Positions 27,592 to 36,762 of a stretch of DNA of 64,000 bases are shown here, piece by piece (position 1 is the first letter of the stretch; every line of letters begins with the position of its first letter). This DNA is from Bacillus niameyensis (GTDB lineage: Bacteria; Bacillota; Bacilli; Bacillales; Bacillaceae_C), in NCBI RefSeq assembly GCF_001375535.1, contig NZ_LN831197.1:62001-126000 (forward strand), in the 5' to 3' direction. Under the pieces are notes generated by a model, which was given only the letters and a program-made list of their open reading frames with translations, ran no database searches and was not told the origin of the DNA. Both the position numbers and the translations under genes were made by a program.

Positions 27592-28671
27592 TTGACAAGA
27601 AAACTTTGGTTTCAGGTTGGAGTTGGCTTGTTGTTAGCCATCTTAATTGTTAAATATTTTATGGAAATTAGCTTTATTTTTGAGCCAGTCGTAATCATTA
27701 TAAAAGCCATAATTCTGCCACTTTTACTTGGTGGTGTGCTCTATTATATGACTGAACCAGTGCAAAAGCTGTTAGAAAAGCGGAAAGTTCCGCGATGGGC
27801 AAGTATTTTGATCATTTTCGTAAGTCTAGGATTAATCATTTGGGGATTTACAGCCATTGTTGGGCCACCTGTCGCGGAGCAAGTGAATAACCTTGTTGAG
27901 AATGCTCCTAAATTGGCAAAGGAGCTAGATTTAGTCAAAGATAATTTGTTGCAACAAAAAAATAATCTGCCCCAAAACTTACAAGAATCTATTAATAGTG
28001 CTGCTAATTCACTTCAGGATGTTGCGATTAAATTTGGGAAATGGATTGTCCAATTTTTACAATCTTTCTTCCAAGCAATGTTTCTGCTAATATTGGTGCC
28101 ATTTTTCTTTATTTTTATGCTCAAGGATCATGAAAAATTTGCGCCGATTATTTATAACTTATTTACTGGGGAACGTCGTAATTGGATAAAGAAAACTTTG
28201 AGTGATATTGATCGTGTTTTGCGCTCTTATATACAGGGGCAATTATTAATCAGTGCCATACTTGCCCTAATGATCTTAATTGGTTATTGGATTATAGGGT
28301 TACAGTACGCTTTATTACTAGCTATTTTCGCCCTGTTCATGAACCTGATTCCATTTGTTGGACCTTGGATTGCGGTAACTCCGGCATTGATCATTGCCTA
28401 TTTGCAAGATCCAAAACTTGTCATCGGAGTAGCTATAGTTACGTTAGTTGCACAGCAAATTGACAGTAATTTAATTACACCGAATGTTATGGGGAAATCA
28501 CTAGATATTCATCCTCTTACGGTCATTACGATTATATTAGCTGCAGGTAATATTGCTGGGTTCGTCGGGATTATCGTTGGTGTACCAGCTTATGCTGTCA
28601 TTAAAGTAATCGTTATAAATATTTATGAACAACGTCAACAAATTAAACATGCAGCAACAAAGGATATATAA
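27592..28671 (+). CDS. AI-2E family transporter (UPF0118 membrane protein)
   Basis: A 359-aa polytopic membrane protein with about eight helices: three at the N-terminus, a soluble helical region (about residues 95-150) and a C-terminal bundle with the conserved LIPFVGPWI and QQIDSNLITPNVMGKSLDIHP blocks of the AI-2E family. Despite the family name, members have mixed roles (autoinducer export, Na+/H+ or other ion transport). TTG 27592 is the start, with AAAGGACG upstream. A bidirectional terminator separates it from the convergent gene. Confidence 0.88.
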   Translation: MTRKLWFQVGVGLLLAILIVKYFMEISFIFEPVVIIIKAIILPLLLGGVLYYMTEPVQKLLEKRKVPRWASILIIFVSLGLIIWGFTAIVGPPVAEQVNNLVENAPKLAKELDLVKDNLLQQKNNLPQNLQESINSAANSLQDVAIKFGKWIVQFLQSFFQAMFLLILVPFFFIFMLKDHEKFAPIIYNLFTGERRNWIKKTLSDIDRVLRSYIQGQLLISAILALMILIGYWIIGLQYALLLAIFALFMNLIPFVGPWIAVTPALIIAYLQDPKLVIGVAIVTLVAQQIDSNLITPNVMGKSLDIHPLTVITIILAAGNIAGFVGIIVGVPAYAVIKVIVINIYEQRQQIKHAATKDI

Positions 28672-28677
28672 GTATAC

Positions 28678-28707
28678 TAAAAGCCCTTCTTAGTAGAAGG
28701 GCTTTTA
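28678..28707. terminator. Bidirectional terminator between convergent transporters
   Basis: TAAAAGCCCTTCT and its complement form a 13-bp stem with a four-base loop and A/T-rich flanks on both sides. Confidence 0.85.
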
Positions 28708-28718
28708 GCATACTTATC

Positions 28719-30317
28719 CTACAAAATCAAAACGATTAGCTGTGCCGAAATCGCCATGAGAATGAGAGCAAACGGGTAGGCTGCTGCATAAGCGATAGCT
28801 GTATCTTCTGTGTCGATTAACTGATTTAATGCTCCTAAACCAGGGGTACTTGTAAGTCCGCCACATAAACCACCTAATGAATGAACAATGCTTAATTTAA
28901 AAACTTTTTTTGCAATTAAATATCCTGCAATAATCGGTACTATCGTAATAATTGTTCCCCCGAACATAAGCTTAAATCCTTGGGTTTGGATAACTTCTAT
29001 AACCCCTTGTCCGGCCGTTGTTCCTGCTCCAGCGAGAAAGAGAACAAGGCCTAATTCTTGGACAATGAGATTGGAGGGACCGTAGTAACGAACATGAATA
29101 GGCCCTAATTTTCCGAAATGCCCAATGATTAGAGCTATAAAGAGTGGACCGCCAGCAACTCCCAATGTTATGCTGCCTAACCCTGGTAAATAAAATGGAA
29201 GCATTCCAAACAAAACGCCAATTAATAATGTTAGACTTAGCGAGAAAATATGTATATTGGTTACAGCTAGCTTTTTCCTAGCAAAAAGAAGCTCTACCTC
29301 TTCAAGGCGTTTTTCCGTACTTACGATTGTAAGCACATCTCCACGAAGTAAAGGCAGATTCGGGTTTTGGTTTAATTCCAGTCCAGCACGCTCAATTCGC
29401 GTAACGGTTGCGCCGTATTTTGCGCGTAGCTGTAATTCCTTCAAGCTTTTTCCAATAATCTCATCAGAATCTACTACTACTTTGCGTAAATGAATATTGT
29501 CTGTGTTTTCTAAATGAGTCTCCACTTTCTGTCCCACATAAGCTGCCATTGCATTCAGTTCAGGTGCTATACCAACTGCCACTAATTTGTCTCCAACGAG
29601 AAGGACTGTATCTCCCATCGCAATCATCATATGCTGATGACGTATGACACGACTGATGACAATAGAATGCTCGCTAAAATCAAGCTCATCCAATGTTTTT
29701 TTATTCAATTCGGTATTTGTAATTTCAATAGTCGCTATTTCCGGTGAATTTTCATTCCTAATTGGATTTGTAGTCTCTTCTAAATCCTTTTGTAAGTCCA
29801 TTTTTCCTATTCTAGGAAGTAATTGCACAAACAATATGACAGCTAATACGCCAAAAGGATAAGCGATACCATACCCAACTGATGCAAGTGGATCATTAGT
29901 TGCTTGAAGTGCTGCCGCCAAGCCCGGAGTACTTGTTAAAGCTCCAGTCATTAACCCAACACTTAAAGCAGTCGGAAAATGAAATACTTTAGCTACGATA
30001 ATTGTTGTGATGACAGCGACAATTGTAATGAATAAAGCAATTAGCCCGAATACTAGTCCGTTTGTTCGCAACATCCTGAAAAAACGTGGCCCTGCTTGTA
30101 AACCGATAGCAACAATAAATAGACTTAGGCCTAAATTTTGAACAATAGGGGAGACTTGAAAGCCAAAATGCCCAAATACCATAGCGACGAGTAAGACTCC
30201 TGCGGCGCCTAAGCTAATTCCTTTTACTTTCCACTGCCCTAACCATGATCCGAAAAACAAAATGACAAAAAGGAGAACGAGCGGTTCTTGTAGAAGGTCA
30301 CGGATGAAATCCATCAT
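28719..30317 (-). CDS. Aspartate:alanine exchanger-family (AAE) membrane transporter with two TrkA-C domains
   Basis: A 532-aa protein of the AAEx/YidE family on the - strand. Two homologous five-to-six-helix halves each carry the signature SVGLMTGALTSTPGLAAA / SLGGLCGGLTSTPGLGAL, and a central cytosolic part holds two RCK/TrkA-C-like domains (TELNKKTLDELDFSEH; DEIIGKSLKELQLRAKYGAT). These repeats typify bidirectional exchangers such as AspT, but substrates differ among members. The first Met codons are adjacent (MMDF). It is one of only four - strand genes in the window. Confidence 0.87.
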   Translation of the reverse strand: MMDFIRDLLQEPLVLLFVILFFGSWLGQWKVKGISLGAAGVLLVAMVFGHFGFQVSPIVQNLGLSLFIVAIGLQAGPRFFRMLRTNGLVFGLIALFITIVAVITTIIVAKVFHFPTALSVGLMTGALTSTPGLAAALQATNDPLASVGYGIAYPFGVLAVILFVQLLPRIGKMDLQKDLEETTNPIRNENSPEIATIEITNTELNKKTLDELDFSEHSIVISRVIRHQHMMIAMGDTVLLVGDKLVAVGIAPELNAMAAYVGQKVETHLENTDNIHLRKVVVDSDEIIGKSLKELQLRAKYGATVTRIERAGLELNQNPNLPLLRGDVLTIVSTEKRLEEVELLFARKKLAVTNIHIFSLSLTLLIGVLFGMLPFYLPGLGSITLGVAGGPLFIALIIGHFGKLGPIHVRYYGPSNLIVQELGLVLFLAGAGTTAGQGVIEVIQTQGFKLMFGGTIITIVPIIAGYLIAKKVFKLSIVHSLGGLCGGLTSTPGLGALNQLIDTEDTAIAYAAAYPFALILMAISAQLIVLIL

Positions 30318-30593
30318 TTTTCACCTCAAAGTTTGTATATCTATTCACATTCTACTATATTTTGTTGATCTTATAAAACTTTTGTCATCTTATTTTTCTA
30401 AGATTTCATTATAATATTCTCCTTACTGATTCTAGAGTTCTTCAACTTAGATCACTTGCATAAAAATTTTCCAATTCTATAATCGGAACTGCTATAATTT
30501 GGATTAATAGAAATATTCGATATAGAGGAATTGTTTTTGTAATGACCTACGGGTGATAAAAAGAATAATTTTTTAGCTTGGAGTTGAAATGAC

Positions 30594-31028
30594 GTGGATA
30601 AGTGGTTTGGTTCCGCCGGTGTATGTATCAATGAAAACAATGAATTATTAATGGTTTTGCAAGGTAGACGAGAAGAAACGAAAACGTGGTCTATTCCATC
30701 AGGAGGACTGGAGAAACACGAAACTTTTGAAGAATGCTGCATAAGAGAAATAATGGAAGAAACTGGATATGAAGTTCGCCTTATTGAAAAACTATTTGTT
30801 AAAAAAGGAAGCTATGAAGAAATCAATCTCTTATTTGAAGTTCATTACTTTCTGACAGAAGTCATTGGTGGAAATCCAGTTATCCAAGATCCTGATCAGC
30901 TCATTTACGATATTGATTGGAAATCAGTAGATGAAATTAGCACTTTAGATTTGAGCTATCCAGAAGATAGGGAGTTTTTATTGAATTGTGTACAAAGGAG
31001 ATGGAATTTTGATAGCAGTATTTCTTGA
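30594..31028 (+). CDS. Nudix hydrolase
   Basis: A 144-aa Nudix protein from GTG 30594 (TTGGAG upstream). Nudix box: GGLEKHETFEECCIREIMEETGY, with the IPSGG strand before it. Its 3' end overlaps the next gene, an HAD phosphatase, by 20 bases, so the two are coupled. The substrate is unknown; the pairing with a sugar-phosphatase-like HAD might hint at nucleotide-sugar or phosphosugar chemistry, which is speculation. Confidence 0.85.
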   Translation: MDKWFGSAGVCINENNELLMVLQGRREETKTWSIPSGGLEKHETFEECCIREIMEETGYEVRLIEKLFVKKGSYEEINLLFEVHYFLTEVIGGNPVIQDPDQLIYDIDWKSVDEISTLDLSYPEDREFLLNCVQRRWNFDSSIS

Positions 31029-31566
31029 CCGAGATGGAACAATTGGTGGGGATGGAGGAGGGATTCATCCGTTTGAATTTGAACTTTATGAATATGCAGC
31101 ACAATCAATACGAATTTTAAATAACGCGGGAATCAAGGTGCTCCTTTTCACAAATCAGAGTTGGATTGGAATGGGGAAGTTTTCCGAAGAGACCTTTTTA
31201 AAAGGATTTGAATTAATGAAGAAGCAATTAGAGGACCAACACGCCTTTTTAGATGGACTTTACTATTGCCCACATAAACCAGAGGATGGTTGTCTTTGTC
31301 GAAAACCTAAGACAACATTGTTATTTGAAGCTCAAAAAGAGTTTGGTCTTGATTTTAGTCATTGTTATGTTGTTGGTGATAGGTTAAGTGACTTGGTAGC
31401 TGCAGAAAACGTTGGTTCAAAAAAGATTTTAGTGAAAACGGGTAGAGGAGAAAAAACGCTAGTTACTCATAATGAAAAAGCTTCAGAAAAACTAAGGATA
31501 GATTTTATTGCAGATGATGTGTTAAGTGCAGCAGAATGGATTGTGAAAGATGTGTGTTCTATATGA
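31009..31566 (+). CDS. HAD-superfamily phosphatase, GmhB-like (HAD-IIIA)
   Basis: A 185-aa HAD phosphatase starting at TTG 31009 (AAAGGAG upstream). Motif I is FLDRDGTIGG (DxDGT), motif II LLFTNQS, motif III/IV YVVGDRLSDL. The zinc-binding loop CPHKPEDGCLCRKPK has the Cys-His-Cys-Cys pattern of heptose-bisphosphate phosphatase GmhB and histidinol-phosphatases. In a Gram-positive the physiological substrate is more likely another sugar phosphate. It is translationally coupled to the Nudix gene upstream. Confidence 0.87.
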   Translation: MIAVFLDRDGTIGGDGGGIHPFEFELYEYAAQSIRILNNAGIKVLLFTNQSWIGMGKFSEETFLKGFELMKKQLEDQHAFLDGLYYCPHKPEDGCLCRKPKTTLLFEAQKEFGLDFSHCYVVGDRLSDLVAAENVGSKKILVKTGRGEKTLVTHNEKASEKLRIDFIADDVLSAAEWIVKDVCSI

Positions 31567-31641
31567 GAGGGTGAATTAGAAATAAATGCCATAATATTGA
31601 GGCTATATGAAGGCAGCTGTACGGGAAGGGATTGTTGAAGC

Positions 31642-32853
31642 ATGCAAGAGCGAAAACCCGTCATTATCGTGGCAATCGTCACAGCGATTTGCCTGCTAGG
31701 GGATTCGATGTTATATATTGTTTTACCAGTTTTTTGGAAGGATGCAGGTCTTCACTCGTTATGGGAAGTTGGTATTTTGCTTTCAATCAATCGATTTGTC
31801 AGACTACCTTTAAACCCATTTATCGGTTGGTTATATAATAAAATGACACTGCGAACGGGGCTTATTATAGCTGTTATAATTGGCGCGATGACGACAATTG
31901 GATATGGCCTTTTTAAAGGATTTTTACTTTGGTTCATATTAAGAGCCTTATGGGGGGTAGCTTGGTCATTCCTAAAGATGGGTGGTTATTTCACCGTGAT
32001 CAGCTATTCGAATGATGGAAACCGTGGCCAGTGGATGGGCAGTTATAATGGGATTTCTCGGTTGGGCAGTTTGGCTGGTATGTTAGCAGGGGGAATTCTT
32101 GTCCCTATTTTTGGACTGCAAGCTGTATCCATTCTGTTTGGAATAAGCATCTTCATAGGGATCCCGTTGATTCTAATATTTATTTCAAACAAAAAAGTTA
32201 CAGAGAATACTCATACAGAACGCGACTGGACTACGAGTATTTGGTCTAAACGCGTCGTCAGAGTGCTTGTGTGCGGATTATCGATCGCTCTTTTACAAGC
32301 GATTTTCACTTCAACGCTCAGCTTAATTATCGATACAAATTATTCGCAGTCCATCTCTATATTTGGCATTGTTTTAAGCAGTACGGCATTGGCAGGGATT
32401 TTACAGTCTGTAAGATGGGTTTGGGAGCCGTTTCTTGCTACGAAGATCGGTCGGAAATCGGATGGAATTTCAGGGCGAGTACCATTGTTTCTTTTTTCTC
32501 TTATTTGTGCAGCTGTCGGCTATTCGCTAATTCCGTGGGAACTCCCCATCTATTTTTGGATAATCATTGTTTTATTCGTAATGATGACCGGAACGGCAAC
32601 ACAAACATTGATGGATGCGTTAGCATCAGATACCGCAAAGGTAACTTCTGTCATTACGGTTATGACTGCTTATTCAGTTGTCACTGACCTTGGTTCTGCA
32701 TTAGGGCCAATGCTAACTTACTGGTTTGTTAATATGGAAAATGGAATACTAATCGTTTATCTTTGTAGCGCGATTATTTATTTAGCTATTATGTTATCGT
32801 ATCGTCCAAGTTCTCGAACTGAAAAAGTAAATGTTCCGAGCGGGAGAGTTTAA
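31642..32853 (+). CDS. MFS transporter
   Basis: A 403-aa, 12-helix major facilitator protein. Between helices 2 and 3 it reads NPFIGWLYNKMTLRTG, the loop 2-3 signature (G-x-L-x-D/N-K-x-x-R-R/T-G). Start ATG 31642 with GGGAAGGGA upstream. Helix 1 has LLGDSMLYIVLPVFW with an acidic residue, a feature common in drug exporters. It stands 75 nt behind the HAD gene. The substrate is unknown. Confidence 0.85.
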   Translation: MQERKPVIIVAIVTAICLLGDSMLYIVLPVFWKDAGLHSLWEVGILLSINRFVRLPLNPFIGWLYNKMTLRTGLIIAVIIGAMTTIGYGLFKGFLLWFILRALWGVAWSFLKMGGYFTVISYSNDGNRGQWMGSYNGISRLGSLAGMLAGGILVPIFGLQAVSILFGISIFIGIPLILIFISNKKVTENTHTERDWTTSIWSKRVVRVLVCGLSIALLQAIFTSTLSLIIDTNYSQSISIFGIVLSSTALAGILQSVRWVWEPFLATKIGRKSDGISGRVPLFLFSLICAAVGYSLIPWELPIYFWIIIVLFVMMTGTATQTLMDALASDTAKVTSVITVMTAYSVVTDLGSALGPMLTYWFVNMENGILIVYLCSAIIYLAIMLSYRPSSRTEKVNVPSGRV

Positions 32854-32891
32854 AGTCCATTTTTAACTGATTTCACTGTAAAAAGGATGAA

Positions 32892-33596
32892 ATGGGGAAG
32901 TATATGTCGGACAATATTTTTAAAATGTTTTCGTTAGAGCATATAGGAGCGATCCTTGCATTATTAGTTTCTCTTTTTCTTATTAAAAGATTACCGCAAC
33001 CGAATCGCCTCATGGAACGTCTTTTTGCACTTTCACTATTGGTAATGGAGGCTCTATACCATGTATGGATGCTACGAACAGGAAGATGGAACTTAAGTTA
33101 CTCTTTGCCACTGGAATTGTGCAGTATTAGTTTAATTTTAACTATACTTCTACTCTGGACAGGTAATAGGCGTCTTTATGAATTTGTTTTTTATGTAGGC
33201 ATTGGGGGCGCATTACAAGCAATTTTGACTCCAGATTTAGATATGGGCTTTCCTCATTTTCGCTTTTTTCACTTTTTTTACACACATATTGGAATCATAA
33301 TGACAGCTTGCTATTTTACGTGGATAAAAGGATATACACCTACGTTCAAAGGGATTATTAAAACGATGGTCGCTTTAAACATACTACTACCGTTTATTTT
33401 CATTATCAATATTATTTTTCAAGGTAATTATATGTTTCTAATCGAAAAACCGGTGGGAGGTAGTTTGTTAGATTATTTAGGCCCGTATCCATGGTACCTT
33501 TTATCATTGGAAGTGGTTGCGTTTCTCATCTTCCTTATTTTGTGGCTGATTTTTAGGAGAAGGGGAGAGGCGATGAGCGGGATTATGACTGATTAA
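32892..33596 (+). CDS. TIGR02206-type (YwaF-like) integral membrane protein
   Basis: A 234-aa protein with about seven membrane helices. The block LPLELCSISLILTILLLWTG and GGALQAILTPDLDMGFPHFR followed by FFHFFYTHIGII matches the YwaF/TIGR02206 family of predicted membrane proteins with unknown function. The start may be ATG 32892 or ATG 32904, each with a weak purine-rich site. It follows the MFS gene by 38 nt. Confidence 0.8.
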   Translation: MGKYMSDNIFKMFSLEHIGAILALLVSLFLIKRLPQPNRLMERLFALSLLVMEALYHVWMLRTGRWNLSYSLPLELCSISLILTILLLWTGNRRLYEFVFYVGIGGALQAILTPDLDMGFPHFRFFHFFYTHIGIIMTACYFTWIKGYTPTFKGIIKTMVALNILLPFIFIINIIFQGNYMFLIEKPVGGSLLDYLGPYPWYLLSLEVVAFLIFLILWLIFRRRGEAMSGIMTD

Positions 33597-33617
33597 AAAA
33601 ATCGAGGGAGAAAATTT

Positions 33618-34139
33618 ATGCGGTTATTCCATGTTAGTGAAGAAAGCAATATAGAAGTATTTCATCCAAGAAAACCAACAAGGAAAGATTTAGATCAGAC
33701 AACAGCACTTGTTTGGGCAATAAATGAAAAGTGTTTACCGAATTTTCTTACACCGAGAAATTGTCCGCGTGTTTGTTATTATGTTGGCCCCGAAACATCA
33801 GACATTGATAAACAAACATATTTGACATCAAAAACAAGCCCTCATGTTGTCGTCATCGAAAATGCTTGGTTTCAAAGAATGAAAAATACTCAATTATATC
33901 TTTATGAGTTCGATCCCCAGTATTTTACGCTTCAAGATGAAAATGCTGGGTATTATACAAGTGAGCATACGCAAATTCCCATTAATCAAATTATAATAGA
34001 AGACTTATTTTCAGAGTTATTTAAATATGAAGTAGAATTGCGTGTTGTTGATAATCTATGGGGGATCGGTGAGGAAATACAAAAAACGACTATGAATTGG
34101 TCCTTGTGTAGAATGAAGTTTGCACAACTGAAAAGATAA
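33618..34139 (+). CDS. DUF6886-like protein
   Basis: A soluble 173-aa protein beginning MRLFHVSEESNIEVFHPR. Conserved-looking blocks are LVWAINEKCLPNFLTPRNCP and YYTSEHTQIPINQ. This fits the family I recall as DUF6886, often annotated only as hypothetical in Bacillaceae. The opening (L-F-H-V-S-E-E) with later YTS and an acidic loop is reminiscent of ADP-ribosyltransferase-like or RES-type folds, but I see no clear catalytic triad and assign no function. GAGGGAG precedes the ATG. Confidence 0.65.
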   Translation: MRLFHVSEESNIEVFHPRKPTRKDLDQTTALVWAINEKCLPNFLTPRNCPRVCYYVGPETSDIDKQTYLTSKTSPHVVVIENAWFQRMKNTQLYLYEFDPQYFTLQDENAGYYTSEHTQIPINQIIIEDLFSELFKYEVELRVVDNLWGIGEEIQKTTMNWSLCRMKFAQLKR

Positions 34140-34379
34140 TTGACGCCTAAAAGTACCCGACTAGAATTATCGTGCAGGTACTCAATGACAGTTGAATTTT
34201 GGAATATTGTCGCGAAAAGGGAATAGGCGAAATTTTTGATGAAGTAACGGCTTCTTCACTTTGAAAATTTGAATGAATCTCCTTTCATGCGGGCGAATAT
34301 TAATTGTCTGTCAATCTCATAAATACTTATTAATCAAAGTTACATTGTTCCTTATGTTAACATGGTAAAAGGAGGGATT

Positions 34380-35231
34380 ATGTTGATCTACATAGGTGTA
34401 ACTGGGTGGGGGGATCATGACTCCTTATACCCGGCTCATATAAAAGCAAAAGATAAGTTAGCAGAGTATAGCAGTCATTTTCCAGTAGTCGAGGTAGATG
34501 CTTCTTTTTATGCGATTCAGCCTGTTCGCAATGCCTCTAAATGGGTAAACGAAACCCCGGAAAAATTCCGGTTTGTTGTGAAGGCTTACCAAGGGATGAC
34601 AGGACATCAGCGTGGAGAAGATATCCCATTTGAATCGAAGAGAGAAATGTTTCAATCATTTAAGGATTCTTTAATACCTTATCAGGAAGCTAATAAGTTG
34701 GCTACGGTGTTATTTCAATTTCCACCATGGTTTGATTGTAAAAAGGAGAACGTTGATTATTTACGTTATTGTAGAAATTTCATGGGAGATATACCAGTTG
34801 CATTGGAATTCAGGAATCAATCTTGGTTCAGTAACCAATTTCGGACAAGCACTCTTGCATTTATAGAAGAGGAAGGCTGGATTCATACCATTGTTGATGA
34901 ACCCCAAGCAGGTGCTGGCTCCATACCGACAGTACCGCTAGCTATAAATCCCAATTTGACACTTATTCGCATGCATGGAAGGAATGTACATGGATGGAAT
35001 AAACCAAATGATCGGAATTGGCGAGAGGTGCGATATTTATATAAATATAATCATAGTGAACTTTTGGAATGGAAAAACCATGTTTTAACGTTATCAAAAG
35101 ATACAAAAGATATTATCGTTTTATTTAACAATAATTCGGGCGGTGATGCTGCGGGAAATGCAAAAGAATTTCAGGAGATGTTAGGGCTAAATTATGAGGG
35201 GCTTTCTCCTAGACAGATGAAGCTTTTTTAG
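34380..35231 (+). CDS. DUF72 (YecE-like) TIM-barrel protein
   Basis: A 283-aa DUF72 protein, start ATG 34380 with AAAGGAGGG 4-5 nt upstream. Family blocks: YIGVTGWGDHDSLYP at the N-terminus, VEVDASFYAIQP, FRFVVKAYQGMTGHQR, ATVLFQFPPWF, VALEFRNQSWF and IIVLFNNNSGGDAAGNA. These proteins have a TIM-barrel fold and an unknown activity. The gene stands alone between a 220-nt gap and the 52-bp repeat array. Confidence 0.88.
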   Translation: MLIYIGVTGWGDHDSLYPAHIKAKDKLAEYSSHFPVVEVDASFYAIQPVRNASKWVNETPEKFRFVVKAYQGMTGHQRGEDIPFESKREMFQSFKDSLIPYQEANKLATVLFQFPPWFDCKKENVDYLRYCRNFMGDIPVALEFRNQSWFSNQFRTSTLAFIEEEGWIHTIVDEPQAGAGSIPTVPLAINPNLTLIRMHGRNVHGWNKPNDRNWREVRYLYKYNHSELLEWKNHVLTLSKDTKDIIVLFNNNSGGDAAGNAKEFQEMLGLNYEGLSPRQMKLF

Positions 35232-35497
35232 TGATTGACGCTTAAGTATTTACTACTTTGAACAGAAAATGATTAATCTTTAGTTATTTTTTTGCAGTAG
35301 TATTTAATCCTGTGATTAAAGGATAAACTTGTAATTAAAGACAAGCTGATAGAAACAAGTACATTCTCGGAATTTCAAGGTGTAAATTGGCCGAACTTCC
35401 AAATGCCGTTGGTTCCTTTTTTCACGAACAAGGACATGATAAAGCCTCTCATGTCCCTTATGTGCCGTTTTATTCCCTGAATGGGACACGATTCAAT

Positions 35498-35965
35498 GAC
35501 AATCGTTACCGTTTCACAGCAGTTCCACTCATTACGGGCACCATCCAGCGTCAATCGTTACCGTTTCACAGTAGTTCCACTCATTACGGGCACGATTCAC
35601 CGTCAATCGTTACCCTTTCATAGAAGATCAACTCATTACGGGCACGATCCATCGTCAATCGTTACCGTTTCACAGGAGATCAGCACATTACGGGCACGAT
35701 TCAATGTCAATCGTTACCATTTCACAGTAGTTCCACTCATTGCGGGCACGATCCACCGTCAATCGTTACCGTTTCACAGCAGATCAGTTCATTACGGGCA
35801 TGATTCATCGTCAATCGTTCCCGTTTCACAGTAGATCACCTCATTGCGGGCACGATTCACCGTCAATCGTTACCGTTTCACAGCAGATCACCTCATTGCG
35901 GGCACGATTCAGTGTCAATGGTTCCCGTTTCACAGGAGATCAGCACATTGCGGGCACGATTCATG
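35498..35965. repeat. Tandem array of nine 52-bp units
   Basis: Nine consecutive 52-bp units, each reading GTCAATCGTTACCGTTTCAC then a variable decamer (AGYAGWTCMN type) then CTCATTACGGGCACGATTCA. Most copies differ at a few positions and no two neighbours are identical. The 52-bp period is not a multiple of three, so the overlapping open frames across the array are a by-product and not genes. A 17-bp sequence CATGATAAAGCCTCTCA flanks the array on both sides (35435-35451 and 35962-35978). The gap of 780 bases between the DUF72 and TetR genes holds nothing else that I can support. Confidence 0.92.
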
Positions 35966-36011
35966 ATAAAGCCTCTCAAAGTCCGTGGGCATCCTCTGTT
36001 CTATCTCAATA

Positions 36012-36599
36012 CTACTCTTCATTTTTTCCAGCTATTCCAAAAAAGAAAAGTTTTGTTAGATCTTCTGTTATGGGGAGAATGTTTTTGGTCACATCCCCAC
36101 GTTGCAAAAATTCTTTAAACATTTGAATATATAACAAAATCGCTTCATTCGAAATACTTGGGTCTACAAATCCTTGTTCTTTGCCTTCGTTAAATAACTT
36201 CATAAACCGCGGTAATGCTTTCTCCATATATAATTTATCAATATAATTATCCTCACCAGAATATTCCTTCATAAAGTACTCAAAAAATTCTTCGTTAATG
36301 TGACTAGCTACCTCTGATTTATCAAAAATGATCTTTTTCACTTTTGTTGGAAATGGAATGTTGCTATTAAATAGCTGCTCATATTCCCCCCAGATTTTGT
36401 CAACGTAAAAAATAATCACTTCATGAACTAAGTTATCTTTATTTTCAAAGTAATTATAAATTGTAACCTGTGATACTTGTGCTTCTTTAGCTATTTCAGA
36501 AACGGATACTTTCCGGATGTTGTACTTCATAAATAACGTAAGCGCTGTCTCTAAAATTTTCCTCTTTTTTTGCTCTTTCCGTCTTTCAAACCCGTTCAC
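36012..36599 (-). CDS. TetR-family transcriptional regulator
   Basis: A 195-aa regulator on the - strand, divergent from an ABC export operon. The N-terminal helix-turn-helix reads ILETALTLFMKYNIRKVSVS then EIAKEAQVSQVTIYNYFENK, the classic TetR DNA-binding domain; the rest is an all-helical ligand domain. The divergent arrangement and two palindromes in the shared intergenic region suggest that it represses itself and the ABC operon until an inducer binds. Confidence 0.92.
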   Translation of the reverse strand: MNGFERRKEQKKRKILETALTLFMKYNIRKVSVSEIAKEAQVSQVTIYNYFENKDNLVHEVIIFYVDKIWGEYEQLFNSNIPFPTKVKKIIFDKSEVASHINEEFFEYFMKEYSGEDNYIDKLYMEKALPRFMKLFNEGKEQGFVDPSISNEAILLYIQMFKEFLQRGDVTKNILPITEDLTKLFFFGIAGKNEE

Positions 36600-36651
36600 A
36601 ACAGTTCACCTCCATCATAGTGTAATAAAAGTTTTGTAATAAAACAACAAT

Positions 36652-36728
36652 AATAGTTCATAAACTATTGCTGATTGACTAACTTTTGTATATTATGAAC
36701 TATATGGGCTTATAAAGTTCATAACTTT
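36652..36728. promoter_or_regulatory. Two palindromic operator candidates between tetR-like and ABC genes
   Basis: AATAGTTCATAAACTATT (36652-36669) and AAAGTTCATAACTTT (36714-36728) are near-perfect palindromes sharing the core AGTTCAT. They flank a TATTAT-like -10 region and a further TATGAACTAT half-site, consistent with TetR-dimer binding across both divergent promoters. Confidence 0.6.
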
Positions 36729-36762
36729 GATAATAAGTTCTTTAGTAGGGGGAGCGAAAAAC

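Noticed and set aside
27592-28671. Reading the AI-2E family name as evidence of quorum sensing
   Set aside because: Members with this fold have several transport roles, and no luxS or autoinducer gene is nearby.
28719-30317. Open frames of 65-78 codons on the + strand opposite the AAE transporter
   Set aside because: They are mirror readings of a conserved membrane-protein gene and lack ribosome binding sites.
35498-35965. Array considered as CRISPR
   Set aside because: The units are contiguous and diverged over their whole length; there are no unique spacers of usual size, no leader and no cas genes nearby.
35387-36126. Three overlapping open frames of 78-128 codons across the 52-bp array
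   Set aside because: The period of 52 is not a multiple of three, so all frames stay open by chance of the repeat. There are no ribosome binding sites and no known domain.
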